Below, piece by piece: positions 43,722-55,711 of a stretch of DNA of 64,000 nt (positions within the stretch are counted from its first letter, which is position 1; every line of letters starts with the position of its first letter). Both the position numbers and the translations under genes were made by a program. The notes under the pieces were generated by a model, which saw only the letters and a list, made by a program, of their open reading frames with translations, did no database searches and was not told the origin of the DNA. The stretch comes from Hyperoodon ampullatus (lineage: Eukaryota; Chordata; Mammalia; Artiodactyla; Ziphiidae). The stretch lies in contig OX457056.1 in NCBI GenBank assembly GCA_949752795.1, positions 178,646,428 through 178,710,427 of the forward strand, given 5' to 3'.

Positions 43722-44539
43722 CCCATTACTGAAAATCCCTCATGAGAATACGTTTATGCAGCCCGAGACCCATGGCATCACCAGGTAGGGGTCTTATCTT
43801 TCCATAGGAATGGAGGCAAGTAGTGAGCTGTCACCATGGTTTCTTACCAGGTTCTCTGAAGTTGTACAGTTTCCACTGTGATCGTAACATGGGAGGAGAG
43901 CCTGTAGGGTCTGCTTCAAGCTCCTCTACTTAGATATTATGATTGCTTGAGTTTTGTTTTTCTGTCAGAGAATAAGGAGAAACTTTTACTTCATGCTCCA
44001 ATGATAGTTTCACGACTGGAGGGCATCTGTGGCCCAAGCTGGAATGACCCTTCAGGGTTGTCCTGCATTGCCTCATCCTTCTGTTTTAGGGCAGTGGTTC
44101 TCAGGTTTGAAACATATTCTTCCCAGTCTCCCTCCCTGAGTAGAATCCTTGGGTCCCTGGGTTCTGCCAGTAGAGACTCACCTGCAAAGCGTTAACAGCT
44201 CTGCTGTCACTTACTCCTGTCACCAAGGGTTCTCAGCAATTTGGAGGCATAGAGTCCAGCCTGCTAGGGGCGATGCAGGACAACTCTGAAGGGTAATTCC
44301 AGCTTAACAGCTCACTGAGGGGCTGCCTGAATCCTTTGTCAAGACCACATCATGGTCCAGCTTCTCCTTTTGTTCAGTCCTGCTTCCTCCCCTTTCCTTC
44401 TTCACGTGTTGATCCTGAGCATACTCCCTAAACACACTTCCTGCAACATCATCTCATTCTCTGAGTCTGCTTCCTAGGGACCCCATTCTGCAATACTCGG
44501 TTGATTCCCTCCAGCTCCTCAGCCCGTTGCTTGGCGTGA
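43722..44539. other. Unassigned block
   Basis: No repeat was assigned with confidence. A hAT-like terminal motif, 'gcagtggttctcag' (about 44091), could be a MER-type relic, but no partner end was found. Confidence 0.35.
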
Positions 44540-44895
44540 ACAGTGCCAGCCCTGATTGCACCTCAGGGCCTTCGCATGGGCTCTTTCTTCTGCCATACTG
44601 CCCCTCCCTTTGCATGTCCTGATGGCTTGTTTCCTCACTTCAAGTCTCTGGTCAGATGCCACCTCATTGAGCAGGCCATTGTGACCTCCCCATAATAAAA
44701 TAAAATCCTTTCCTCATTACCTTACTTTATTTTTCCTTCCTCCTGATGACCATCTGACAGAAATATTTCTGTTTACTCTCTCTTTCCCTACCAGTGTGTA
44801 TGTTCCATGAGAATATTTTGTTTATTATTCCTTCCGCAGTGTCTGGCACACAGTAAGAACCCAATAAATACTTGTTGAAAGAATGAATACATGAG
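44540..44895 (+). mobile_element. L2 LINE 3' end, sense
   Basis: A well ordered L2 tail: 'cctcagggccttcgcatggg', 'caagtctctggtcagatgcc', 'gtgtgtatgttccatgagaa', 'gtctggcacacagtaagaac', 'aataaatacttgttgaaaga' and a degraded TGAATGA end. Confidence 0.85.
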
Positions 44896-45944
44896 TGAAT
44901 TCTATCTGCTTTCCTTCTCTAAGCCTGAAAGTACTTTCTCTTTCCATGCCTCCTCCTGTTTAGTTGCAGTTGGATGGCCGCAATTTCCAGCTAGAGAGAG
45001 CTCATTCTAAAGTGTGCTCTTCACTAGTTGATTTAGTTAGGAGAGGGGAAAAAGATAGGATTCTTGGAAGAGTGCCTGGAGAAAGCCCATTTTTCCTAGG
45101 TGAGGAAGTGGGGGATAATCTTCTGGCTTGTTTCTTTTCTTCTTTTTTTTAAAACTTTTCCTCTGTTATCATACTTCAAAGCATTGGACACTGACCTATG
45201 TGCTACATCCCTGTAGCCTTTAACCTCATCATTGTCTGTTACATGTGAATTACCAGGGGAGGTAATTCACTGAGCTGTATTGGTGAGTCTCCCCAATTCA
45301 CTCAGTCACTGACTTCATACTTACATACTTCTCTTATGTCTAAATTCCTCTTTTATTAAAAAAAGGGTGAAGACAAAGCCCTTGTGACACAACATTTCAA
45401 TTAAGATAAATGAAAATGATTAAGCCCTAAACCCACACTTGTCCTCTGCTTAACAAACACTTTTTCTCCCGCACACAGGAATATGAGACCTGAACCTTCC
45501 TTTCCCACTGTGGAGGGGTTACAGTTTGAAGGAAGCAATTCACTTATCCATCTAATTTCCGGAAGATCTTGATTGTGAAGTGCTGTTTGTAGATACCATC
45601 AGAGATGACCAGGTAAATGAGCAGTGACTGATGCAATTAATTGATAAGAATCTATTAGCGTGGATCCAAATTATCTTGTTTGAACACAGAGCATTAGATA
45701 CCAATAACTATCAGGGTGGCTGTCATTTCGTCTTGGTGGAATAGAGGATCCTGTGTGTGATGAAGCCCAGAAGGTGGCGCCGTGCACATTTAAGGGATAA
45801 TTGATTTTTTTAAGTGCCACTGGACCCTGTGTGGATAGCAGTTTGTGAGAAATCCCTCTAACTGGTCAGTTTGAGGGGCAGAATCCACCCTTTCTGTGTC
45901 CAGAAGGCCTTCCCCTTTGAGGAAGTCAGGGCATTCACACTCTG
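44896..45944. other. Unassigned block
   Basis: No transposon was recognised. The AT-rich part at about 45560-45720, with several ATTA/TAAT cores, could be regulatory; untested. A 62-codon plus ORF lies at 44964-45152. Confidence 0.35.
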
Positions 45945-46125
45945 CATGTTTTGGGCATGGGAGTCAGAGGACTTACTTTGAAATCCTGGCTTTGCCATTT
46001 ACAGGCTGTATGGCCCGGAGCATGGTACTTAACCTTGGTTTTGCTCAATATAATTTAGGATTGATAAGAACTCTGTCATCAGGCTCTGAGGATTAAATGA
46101 AATAATGTATGCTAAGTGTGTTACC
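45945..46125 (+). mobile_element. MIR SINE, sense
   Basis: 'gaaatcctggctttgccatt', 'tacaggctgtatggcccgga', 'gcatggtacttaaccttggt' and 'ctgaggattaaatgaaataa' are typical MIR. Confidence 0.85.
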
Positions 46126-47389
46126 TATAGTCCGGCCGCATGTCTGTCTTAGAAAAGGGCATTCTGGAGTGTTGCGGCCCCTCTGATTGGCATGGTAAGT
46201 GGAGAGTGGGCTGGGCTGCAGCCCACTCCAGTGCCTGCCTGGGCCAAGTGCCCTTGAGCTGCCCAGCCTGCCCTCCCCTCATCCCACTTTACCTGCAAAC
46301 TTGTGAACCTGGAGTTAGTTGATATGGCCATGCTCATCTTAGATGATTAACAGTGGCAAGAAGAGAAGGGTGCAGTGTTAATCCTTTGGAGGGAGATGGA
46401 GAGATAACCAGGACAATTTAAACCTTGGAGGCTTAAAATATAATCAGTATGCTACAGAGCCAGACTGGAATAAACAAAAAGGCATGTAATTTGGACAAAG
46501 AATTCTTGGAAATCTGAAGTGGAAACTTAGCCCCCAGAGCAGGAGATTTTACCTACTTGGAAAATTGGATTTGTTAACCTTCAGGATGTTGAAATTCCTG
46601 GATAACTTAACAGAGTGTCTAAAATGTGGGTTCCCATGAACCATGACTTAGAGCTGGAGCTAGAGTGCGGTTCTAGCAGTGGGGACATGTTGCTATGGAA
46701 ACCCTGAAGCTGGAAGTTCCTCCATGCCTCGGAAAGGCTGTCAATTAGATCCATGCACCTGGGGAGTCTAATGAAAACAGACACTTGTCATTTTTCCAGC
46801 AGCCATCTAACATTATATACATTTAAAATATGACCATGGAAAGAAAAGCCTGCAGTTAAGTTGAGCTGTTTAAGAGAATTCTCTTGTGTGGCTTTGACAG
46901 GGCAGATTTTTTTTTTTCTCTCCCTCTACATTAAAGGAAAAAAGTGAGGCTCTCCAGTGTTGAGCAGAAACACAAATAGGAGGACCACTTATGGTGGTTC
47001 ATTCCAGGCTGTTGGAGGGGAGCCTCAGGCCTACAACCCTTATTTACTTCACAGTGAGGGTGGGTGGCTCTCCCTTTCATATTCACCCCTCTCAAACTGG
47101 GTCCCCAGAGCTTTTGGTATTGTGAACTCACACTGGTTGACTGATAGGTACTTTTCTTTTAATGGGGCAGCTCATAAAAGAGACCTTCATTAGACATCAC
47201 TCTCTGCAAATGTCAGATGCTGAGGAATAAGGAATCATAGTTTTTGCTTAGATTGACTTGCCATTTGAGGCCAACTGCTGGGATCTGACTTTCCCTGAGA
47301 ACACAAATCAATAGTCAGTAGAGAAATCACAGAAGAAGAGCTGGTTGAAGATGGGGTATTACTATTTGTTTTCAATTGAATGTATGTGT
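46126..47389. other. Unassigned block
   Basis: No repeat was recognised beyond a T9 run at about 46909. Short ORFs on both strands (60-78 codons) lack domains. Confidence 0.35.
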
Positions 47390-47406
47390 ATATATATATA
47401 TATATA
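47390..47406. repeat. Short (TA)n microsatellite
   Basis: About eight TA units follow a short TGTATG stretch. Confidence 0.85.
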
Positions 47407-47877
47407 CTTGCTTATTTTTACCCAAACATGCTAATTTTGAGTTGCAGTTTGCAGAAGAAACACTTGTACTTCTTATCATGGGATGATTAGTAATAAGATG
47501 GGAACACTTTTTTCAAATTGGGCTGGGAACTGAGGACCTAGTAGTTATGAACAATGTCAGGCACAAACAAGGAGCTGAAAGCTGATATTCAGTCACGCCT
47601 GCCTTTGCCTAACCCATTAGGCAGCCAAATGACAATTGAAAATTCAGTTCCCCACATTGAGAACTAAAGACTGGTGCCTCTTTGACTTCTGAGTTCAGGG
47701 CATCCTACTCTTTTTACTTTTCTTTTACATGTCAAATCAGAAGTAGATCAACAGATACCAGTGTGATTAGTTCTCCAGTTAAGTTTGGCTCATAAGAATG
47801 TAGCAAACTACATTTGGTTTTCAGCAATGTTTGGAAATCGCATTTTATATTCCAGATCTGATTGCATCTGGTAATTA
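47407..47877. other. Unassigned sequence
   Basis: No repeat or gene was recognised upstream of the CHR SINE. Confidence 0.35.
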
Positions 47878-47891
47878 TCACATCTCTTCTT

Positions 47892-48109
47892 TTTTTTTTT
47901 TTTTTTTTTTTCTTTTTGCGGTACACAGACCTCTCACTGTTGTGGCCTCTCCCGTTGTGGAGCACAGGCTCCGGACGCGCAGGCTCAGCGGCCATGGCTC
48001 ACAGGCCCAGCCGCTCCATGGCATGTGGGATCTTCCTGGACCGGGGCACGAACCCATGTCCCCTACATCGGCAGGCGGACTCTCAGGCACTGCGCCACCA
48101 GGGAAGCCC
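47892..48109 (-). mobile_element. CHR SINE (short form), antisense, with TSD
   Basis: A long T tract interrupted by one C is followed by 'tacacagacctctcactgtt' and a complete body ending 'ccaccagggaagccc'. A perfect 14-bp TSD, TCACATCTCTTCTT, lies at 47878-47891 and 48110-48123. The ORFs overlapping it on both strands are SINE translations. Confidence 0.97.
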
Positions 48110-48123
48110 TCACATCTCTTCTT

Positions 48124-48434
48124 GTGGCAAAAAAGCTAACAATATTGATACGGAAAGACACAGATATTACTTGGCTTCACAATTGAACTGGGGGGGAGAC
48201 AGTAATTACACATATCCCCAAAGTACACATATTATTTGGCACTAGATAAAGATTCTTCTGAGAAACTCTTTCTTGGTATACACAGTAATGATGGTAATTA
48301 GTACAATAAAAACAGGAAACAGCAAACCAAAGTCACATATCTGTCCCCATAGCTTTATACTCTGATATCAAACACTGAAGATGGATGGTTGGCAGAATGA
48401 TCCCCCACATCAAATATATTCAAGTAGAAAGTGC
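48124..48434. other. Unassigned sequence
   Basis: No repeat or gene was recognised. Confidence 0.35.
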
Positions 48435-48590
48435 AGCTCAGTGGTTAGAGTGTAAGACTTAGCATGGACTCTACCACTAACTGACTGTGTAATCTTGGGA
48501 AAGTCACTCACCCAATCTGGCTATCAGTTTTAATACCTCTATTATCAATATAAGAGAGTTGATCTCATTGAGGACAAGTTTCCTTTTTTG
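48435..48590 (+). mobile_element. MIR SINE, sense
   Basis: 'gctcagtggttagagtgtaa', 'accactaactgactgtgtaa', 'tcttgggaaagtcactcacc' and 'agagagttgatctcattgag' follow MIR order. Confidence 0.8.
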
Positions 48591-49903
48591 ATTCTGTAAG
48601 TGCAAAGCCTGCCATGTGGCCTTTAGGAACTGAGCAAGTAGCTACTTCCTGGATGGGCAAGGAAGGCCCTATTCCCACAGAAGCAAGAGTTTTGCTACAG
48701 CTTCCCAGCCTAACCACGAGGACATATGAAGACTAGAAGCTTTGTTCTGCTTCTGCAGAGCATGGGCAAGAGTCTAAGCACCTCTCTCTCAAAGAGCAAG
48801 AGTTGCCCAGGCAGTGCACACACCAACATGCTTCTCTAAGTGCTCTTGGATGAGAAGATGAGAGGTTGCTCTGAGTGGGGCTTTTGGTTGGTAGTTACAG
48901 GATCTCAAAGTTGTGGCTACATGGTCATCACTTAGATTCTCTTAAATTTTGTGATTTGCTACTTTTGGTAGCACAGTATTAGAACTTGGGAAAGAACAAA
49001 GGGATGGCCACCTTCCCCATAAGCTCTATTAATGACAATCATTTTGTAGAGAAAATTGCTCCTTTCTGGGCGGTGCCTCCTCTGACTCGATGCTGTCTGC
49101 CAGCTGAAGGTGAAATTACAACAATTGCAAACTTAATCTTGGCTGTGACCCCTGAATTGACCCTTTGAAGGAACCTGGATTGTGTCTGAGTCTGTTATCT
49201 CTGCAAGGAGACAAGCTGTCTTCAGAACTGCTTTTGGGGCCCCATCATGTCATTGTGATATTGCAGTTGGTGATCTTGGCAACATTTTTCAGATTTCGTG
49301 CAGATAAGCTTGAACACATCCAGGTCCCTGGTTTCCAATGTTATTTAGAGAACTGGATGATTTAAAGCACTTATTTTTCCTTAACTCAATTCTCGTCATA
49401 ATCCATCAACATCACAGTACGTTTATTCTCCATTTCATTTTTATATGATCCTATTAGTTGGGAGTAACCCAAGTGATATTTTTCTTTACTATGGCCCTGT
49501 CTCCTCTTTGCCTTTACTAGAACCTTTTACTAAGTCAGAATTCAGCCATCCTCTATGCAACGATTTTTATAACCCTGATTTTGCTCCTTGGGTTTTGCTA
49601 GGGATGAGATGAAGGCAGTTCCTTCTGTTCTATACAAATGACATTTACAGCAATGACTTTAAATCAGAGGTTTGAGTTGCCTCTCTTAGATGATTGAGGC
49701 TGATATGTTTGCAATCAGCTGCACTCCGTGGTGTCCTTGTGCTACTCCATGAAAGTGAAAGTAAGTTTTGGAATTGAGAGTGAGTCACACTTCCAGGCCC
49801 TAAGGAACGTGGCCCCATCATGGCTTCAGTGTGATGACTCAGCCAGAGTGGAGCCTAGGATGTGTGAAAGGCTTCATTCTTGGCTATGTGGCTGCCTCCT
49901 ATT
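48591..49903. other. Unassigned block
   Basis: No transposon was recognised. ORFs of 60-66 codons are not convincing; the 104-codon one at 49728-50042 runs into the CHR SINE and is an artefact. Confidence 0.35.
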
Positions 49904-49917
49904 AAGTTTCCAGGTGA

Positions 49918-50330
49918 GGGACTTCCCTGGTGGACTGTGGTTAAGAATCCGCCTGCCAATGCAGGGGACACGGGTTCGAGCCCTGGTCCAGGAAGATCTG
50001 ACATGCTGCAGAGCAACTAAGCCCGTGTGCCACAACTACTGAGCCTGCGCTCTAGAGCCCACGAGCCACAACTACTGAGCACACATGCCACAACTACTGA
50101 AGCCCATGTGCCTAGAGCCTGTGCTCTGCAACAAGGGAAGCCACGATGATGAGAAGCCCGCGCACTGCAACGAAGAGTAACCCCTACTTGCCACAACTAG
50201 AGAAAGCCCATGCACAGCAACAAAGACGCAGTGCAGCCAAAAATAAATAAATAAATAAATTTAATTTTAAAAATTATAATAACGTTAAAAAAACTTTTTT
50301 AATGTTTAAATAAATATATACTTAAAAAAA
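49918..50330 (+). mobile_element. CHR SINE (long form), sense, with TSD and extended AT-rich tail
   Basis: It starts GGGACTTCCCTGGTGG. Its A box is damaged by a small deletion ('tggtggactgtggtta'), while the B box GGTTCGAGCCC at 49973-49983 is intact. The body has repeated 'ccacaactactgag' units, a (AAAT)n tail and about 70 bp of further A/T-rich tail. A perfect 14-bp TSD, AAGTTTCCAGGTGA, lies at 49904-49917 and 50331-50344. Confidence 0.96.
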
Positions 50331-50599
50331 AAGTTTCCAGGTGAAACTGACATTCCCTGTTGTCAAGGAGCCAGTGGCTCTGAGTGAGCTCTCACCATAG
50401 CGGGAATGCTGGCCTGCCTCAAGGGGCGTTTCTGTGTTTCCTGAGTTGGTTGCCTGTATATTGGAAACCTCACTGATCAGAGGCCATGACAGAAGGCAAC
50501 ATTTACTGTCACCATTAAGGGTTATTTAAGGAATGCACATTCCTCCTGTACAACTGTTTTTCCCTTTGCCATAGCAGTAGAGGGCAATATGATAAAGTC

Positions 50600-50705
50600 T
50601 CAGTTCAGTTCAATTTGACAGACTACTCATTGAGAATCTGTTGTGCTGGGAGTAGTGAGATGAAGAGGTAAGGACTGCCCTGCTTACGAGGTACCACTTA
50701 AGTGG
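50600..50705 (-). mobile_element. Probable L2 fragment, antisense
   Basis: 'gacagactactcattgagaa', 'tctgttgtgctgggagtagt' and 'gaggtaaggactgccctgct' fit the antisense L2 tail. Confidence 0.5.
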
Positions 50706-50937
50706 ATTTGATGTGGGATGTGTTGAACTCAGTGACATGGTCAGTGGGGAAAGAGAGGGAATCAGGGCTAGGATTATGGAAATAAACCAGCTCTGGAATT
50801 TTCCTCTCTAAACAAGTGGCCAGCATTGTAATATACTGTGTAAAGGGAGTTCCAATACCTTGTATTTAGTATCTGAATGAATGTGACTGTAGGCCTGGCT
50901 CATCCCTGAGGTTGCAGGGATGGAGTACAGCAGTCCT

Positions 50938-51751
50938 CCTCATCCATGAGGATACATTCCAAGACCCCCCAGTGGATGCCTGAAACCTTGGATAGCGCTG
51001 GACCCTATATATGCTATATATTTTCCTATACATACATGATAAAGTTTAATTTATAAATTAGGCACAGTAAGCGATTAAGAACAATAACTAATTGTAATAT
51101 AGAAGAATGATAACAATATACTGTAATAAAAATTATGTGAATGTGGTCTCTCTCTCTCTCAAAATATCTTATTGTACAAACTTAATGCCCTTACCGTACA
51201 CTGTGGCTGTAACTTTTGCAGTTTGAAGTGCAACAGCAAAACTAGCACAAATTTCTTTTTCCTTCTTCGTAATTTCACAGTAGGATATTTGTTCTTACAG
51301 TAGATCTTAGCAACCTCAGCATGTGAATTTTTTTTCTTCCCTTACTAAGTCAACAACTTTGCCTTTTCAGTGAAAGGAAGGACGCTATGGCTTCTCTTTG
51401 GCATATCTGAATTGCCAGCATCACAACTCTTGTACTTTCGGGCCATTATTAAGTAAAATAAGGGTGACATGAACACAAGCCCTGAAATACCATGACTGTC
51501 AGTCTGATAACTGAGACGGCTACTAAGAGACTAACTGGCAGGAGATGCTCAACAAAGGGACACTTCCCATTTCAGGCAAGACAGAGTGGGGCGAATGGGA
51601 TGAGACTTCATCGTGCTGTTTAGAACAGGGCACAATTTAAAACTTATGAATTTTTTTTCCTGGAATTTTTCGTTTAATATTTTGGGACTGCTGTTGATGG
51701 TGTGTGATTGAAACCACAGACAGGGAAACCTCAGATAAGAGGGAGCTGCTG
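50938..51751 (+). mobile_element. Tigger-type (Tc1/mariner) DNA transposon, about 814 bp, non-autonomous
   Basis: The ends are inverted: CAGCAGTCCTCCTCATC at the left and CAGATAAGAGGGAGCTGCTG at the right. TA duplications lie at 50936-50937 and 51752-51753. The internal order ('attccaagaccccccagtgg', 'atgcctgaaaccttggatag', 'taatttataaattaggcaca', 'ataatattttgggactgctg'-like) is that of Tigger2-type copies. No transposase frame survives. Confidence 0.9.
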
Positions 51752-51753
51752 TA

Positions 51754-52004
51754 CCTAGAGCTACATGATTCATCCCTGCAGATCTGGCCCTTACTTCTGG
51801 TTAGGGGTAGTGAGTCAGGACCCTGTTTCCTGAAGCAAGGGCCAGTGTGAGGTAAGCATACTTTGAGAGTCTGGTCTACAGAAATAGGGATTGAAGCATA
51901 GTTTCATTTTCCGCATTGTACTGATCACCCCCATTCTCTTTCATACAACTTACTTCACTTGGCTTCTGGGATGCCAAACGACTTGATGGTTCTTGTACCT
52001 CACT
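51754..52004. other. Unassigned sequence
   Basis: Short gap between the Tigger and the L2; nothing recognised. Confidence 0.35.
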
Positions 52005-52914
52005 GGTTATTCCTCTCAGTCTCTGTAACTGGTTCCTCCTCATTTCCTGACCTCCTAATGCTGGAATGCCTTGATCCTTTCTCTCTTCACACTCACTCCT
52101 TTATTCAGCCTCTTGGCATGAAAAGACATCTACATCCTGACCACTCAAATGTATGTTTCTAGCTGAGGTCTCTGTTCTAAAGTGCAGATTCACTTATCCG
52201 ACAGTTTACTCAACATTTCCACTTGAGCCTCTCAAACTTAACAGGTTCCAAATCAGAGCTCCTTCTTTCCATCTGCCCCATCTGCAATCTTCCACATCTC
52301 AGTTGATGGCAAATCTGCTCTTCTAGTTGCTCAGGGAACAAAGACTTGAGCCATCATCGTTCTCTCTCTCTCTCTCATGCACATGACATCTATGTTGTCA
52401 GGAAATGCTGTTGGCCCTACCTTCAGAACACATCCAGGGTTCAACACTTCTCACGGCCTCCTCTGTTACCACCCTGGGGGGGGCCTTCAGCATCTCATCT
52501 CATTCTGTATCATGACAATAATTGTCAAACTGCTTCTTACTCTGCCCCTCCTGCATAATCAGTTTTCAACACAGTAGGGAAACTTATTCATGGAATATCT
52601 AAACCAGATAATGCCAGTCTTCAAAAACCCTGCAAACACTTCATTGTCATTCACAGTGGAAGCCAGTGTTCTTATGAGGGTCTGCGTGGTCTAGCCTCAG
52701 TGACTTCTCAGACTTATCCCCTAAGGTCCTTATGCTTGGTGGCTCCACTGCAGCCCGCTGGTAGCTCCAGCACCCAAACAACCTCCTCCCAGTCTCCACA
52801 CTGGCTGCTTCCTCTGCTTTCCCCCAGTTATCTGCATACTTAACCTTCCTTATCTCCTTCTGGTCTTTACTCATTTGTCACTATCTCAATATGGCCTGCT
52901 TAGATCACCCTATT
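52005..52914 (+). mobile_element. L2 LINE, reverse-transcriptase 3' part, sense, first part
   Basis: The sense L2 order is long and clear: 'ctggttcctcctcatttcct', 'ctcaaacttaacaggttcca', 'cagttgatggcaaatctgct', 'ttctcacggcctcctctgtt', 'tttcaacacagtagggaaac', 'aaaccctgcaaacacttcat', 'gactgctcccc'-region substitutions, and 'tcactatctcaatatggcct'. A small (TC)n lies near 52360-52377. Translation is broken. It continues after the L1 insertion at 53776. Confidence 0.85.
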
Positions 52915-53775
52915 TTATTTTATTATTTTTTTCTTTCACTGAAGTCTAGTTGCTATACAATATTATATAAGTTACAGGTGTACAATATAGTGAGTCACAA
53001 TTTTTAAAGGTTAGAGTTATTAGAAAGTATTGGTTATATTCCCCTACATCCTTGTAGCTTATTTTACACCTAATAGTTTGTACCTCTTAATCCCCTACCC
53101 CTATATTGCCGCTCTCCTCTTCTGTCTCCCCACTGGTAACCACTAGTTTGTTCTCTGTGTTTGTGAGTCTGCTTTTTTTGTTGTTACATTCACTAGTGTG
53201 TTGTATTTTTTTAGATTCCACATATAAGTCATATCATGCAGTATTTGTCTTTCTCTGCCTGACTTATCTCACGTAGCATAATGCCAAGTCCATCAATGTT
53301 GCTGTATATGGCAAAATTTCCTTCTTTTTTGTGACTGAGTAGTATTCCATTGTATATACATGCCATATCTTCTTTGTCCATTCATCTCTTGATGGCACTT
53401 AGGTTGCTTCAGTATCTTGGCAATTGTAAATAATGCTGCTATGAACATTGGGGTGCATGGATTAGTGTTATTGTTTTTTTCGGATATATACCCAGCAGTG
53501 GAATTTCTGGAGCATATGGTAGTTCTATTTTTAGTTTTTTGAGAAACCTCCATACTGTTTTCCACAGTGGCTGCACCAATTTACATTCCCACCAACAGTG
53601 CAAGAGGGTTCCCTTTTCTCCACATCCTCGCCAACATTTGTTATTTGTGTTCTTTTTGATGATAGCCATTCTGGCAGGTGTGAGGTGATACCTCATTGTG
53701 GTTTTGATTTGCATTTCCTTAATGATTAGTGATGTTGAGCATCTTTTCATGTGCCTGTTGGCCATCTGCATATTG
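52915..53775 (-). mobile_element. L1, 5'-truncated, antisense, inserted in the L2
   Basis: It has a T-rich antisense tail, the L1 3'UTR ('cactgaagtctagttgctat', 'ggtaaccactagtttgttct') and the ORF2 C-terminus with [15 protein letters not shown] on the minus strand within 53439-53948. It is truncated after 'gtgcctgttggccatctg'. The L2 order resumes directly on its right side. TSD not resolved. Confidence 0.85.
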
Positions 53776-54072
53776 CAACCTGCATCCACCCTCCCCACCA
53801 CCCTCCTTTGACAGGCTTCTTGGTCCTGAATAAGTAGTAAACTTGGATTTTTTTCTTCTTCATCACAGATATTATCACCTTCCGGTGTACTATTTTTTTC
53901 ACTGTTTGCTGTTTGTCTTCCCTCCATCCTCCCCTCCCACCTACGCACCAGAAAGAAAGGTGCATGTGGGTAGGGTTTTTTATTTGTTTGTTCACCGTTG
54001 TATCACAAGTGCCTTGAAACAGATCTGGTAGATGGTGGGGGCTCAATAATTTGGTTGAATGAATGAATCCCG
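53776..54072 (+). mobile_element. L2 LINE 3' end, sense, second part
   Basis: 'attgcaacctgcatccaccc' picks up the L2 order lost at 52914, and 'gttcaccgttgtatcacaag', 'tgccttgaaacagatctggt' and 'ggttgaatgaatgaat' give the terminal L2 tail. Confidence 0.85.
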
Positions 54073-55430
54073 CAATCCTGTGCCTTCTTAATAAGTGCTT
54101 TCAAATACTGGGAGGTTCCAGGTTTTCATTTGGAAAAAGAGTGGTCAGTGAATTCTTAACCCACTTGTTGCTTTTACTCAGCTCTAGAATGTATTTTGTC
54201 ATATAATACCATAGAATTTAGATGTGATTTTTTAAATTGACATCATTAGGTGTTTCCCCCTCTGAAAAAAAAGGGCTACTCAAATATTTTAGGGAGAGTC
54301 AGACTTGCTGATCAAGCGGCTTGCACCACGCTTTGATTTTCTTAGGAATTCCTGGGCATATCATTCTTCTCATTAAACATAAGCTATTTCAGCCCTGACG
54401 TGCTAGGTTCAGAGTGTTGGAGATAACTGACTCTAGCGCTGAGATAAGCCAGTTGAGTCAGGCACCTGAAGTCACAGCAGTCGTCTTTGCTGGCATTATC
54501 AGTGCCACGAAAAAATGGCTCTTATCACATCTTTCATTTTGAAGACTTGTGTGTGCATCTTTCTCCTTGGAAAAGAGAATCATGTATCTTTCCCATTTTC
54601 TTCATGTAGAATGCTAAAGAGACATTCGCTCGGGTTGGAATGATCAAATCCATATTTTCTTCAATAAATAATCAAGATCAGGAAATAATACAAACCCCAA
54701 CTCATCTCTAAGAATATAGAAAAGTGGAGATTGATGTTTAATTGCAAATGCTTGCATGAGCCAGCGTACCTCGTCGGCACTTCAGTGGGGATTTCAAACC
54801 CTAAACCCTGCTTTCTAGTTTATTTAGGTTTGATTCTGTCAGGAGTGTCTTTAATTATTTTTTTAACTCTTTGGCAAAAGGAAGATAATTGATTCTGATA
54901 GCTCTTCTCTAAACCAGAATCTGCTCTCACTCTTTATATACCCTTTGGAGTAAAGAAAGAGAAAAATACACTGATGGCTTTGCAGTATGAATTGTAGGGG
55001 AGATAAAGGGAACAGGCCGTCCTGAGCTCACGTTCTTCTTTTCCCGTGAAAACATTTCTGTGATTCCTTGCAATTCTCTCAAGACTAGAGGATAAAGATT
55101 GTGCTGTAGATGTAACAGTCTTAATTAGTAAAACTGACAAGAAAATACTTATCTCTTTATATTGAATGACAGGAAAACACAACCTGGGGAATTTGTCACT
55201 TACGACTGAACAGAATCACATTTGAGTCTTACATATTTGTCTCAACCTGATTAGTTCACAGACAGGTTTTTGTTTAGCTTCCTGGATCATGAATATTCTG
55301 AATTCTTAGCTTTTCTTATCAGCAAAGAAAAGCAGTTTACAACATGAGGCCTGAACAAACAAAGTACTTTAGACCCTTTACAGTTTCCCTGCTATAGAAG
55401 CCGGGTTTTCTGCTTAAAAGGGAAACTCGC
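54073..55430. other. Repeat-poor block; candidate conserved non-coding DNA
   Basis: No transposon was recognised in about 1.35 kb. ORFs are short (one of 82 codons, minus). AT-rich segments with TAAT/ATTA cores at about 54640-54890 resemble enhancer DNA, but conservation is untested. Confidence 0.3.
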
Positions 55431-55438
55431 TTTTTATT

Positions 55439-55445
<7 letters not shown>

Positions 55446-55481
<36 letters not shown>

Positions 55482-55688
55482 TTATTATTTTTGGGGGGAG
55501 TATGCGGGCCTTTCACTGTTGTGGCCTCTCCCATTGCGGAGCACAGGTTCCGGACGCGCAGGCTCAGTGGCCATGGCTCACGGACCTAGCCTTTCCACGG
55601 CATGTGGGATCTTCCTGGACCAGGGCACAAACCCGTGTCCCCTGCATCAGCAGGTGGACTCTCAACCACTGCGCCACCAGGGAAGCCC
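55446..55688 (-). mobile_element. CHR SINE (short form), antisense, with (TTTA)n tail and TSD
   Basis: The antisense tail is a (TTTA)n tract (about 55446-55490), followed by 'atgcgggcctttcactgttg' and a body ending 'ccaccagggaagccc'. A perfect 15-bp TSD, GGAAACTCGCTTTTT, lies at 55431-55445 and 55689-55703. It inserted just beside the hAT-like pseudogene. Confidence 0.96.
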
Positions 55689-55711
55689 GGAAACTCGCTT
55701 TTTAAAATTTC

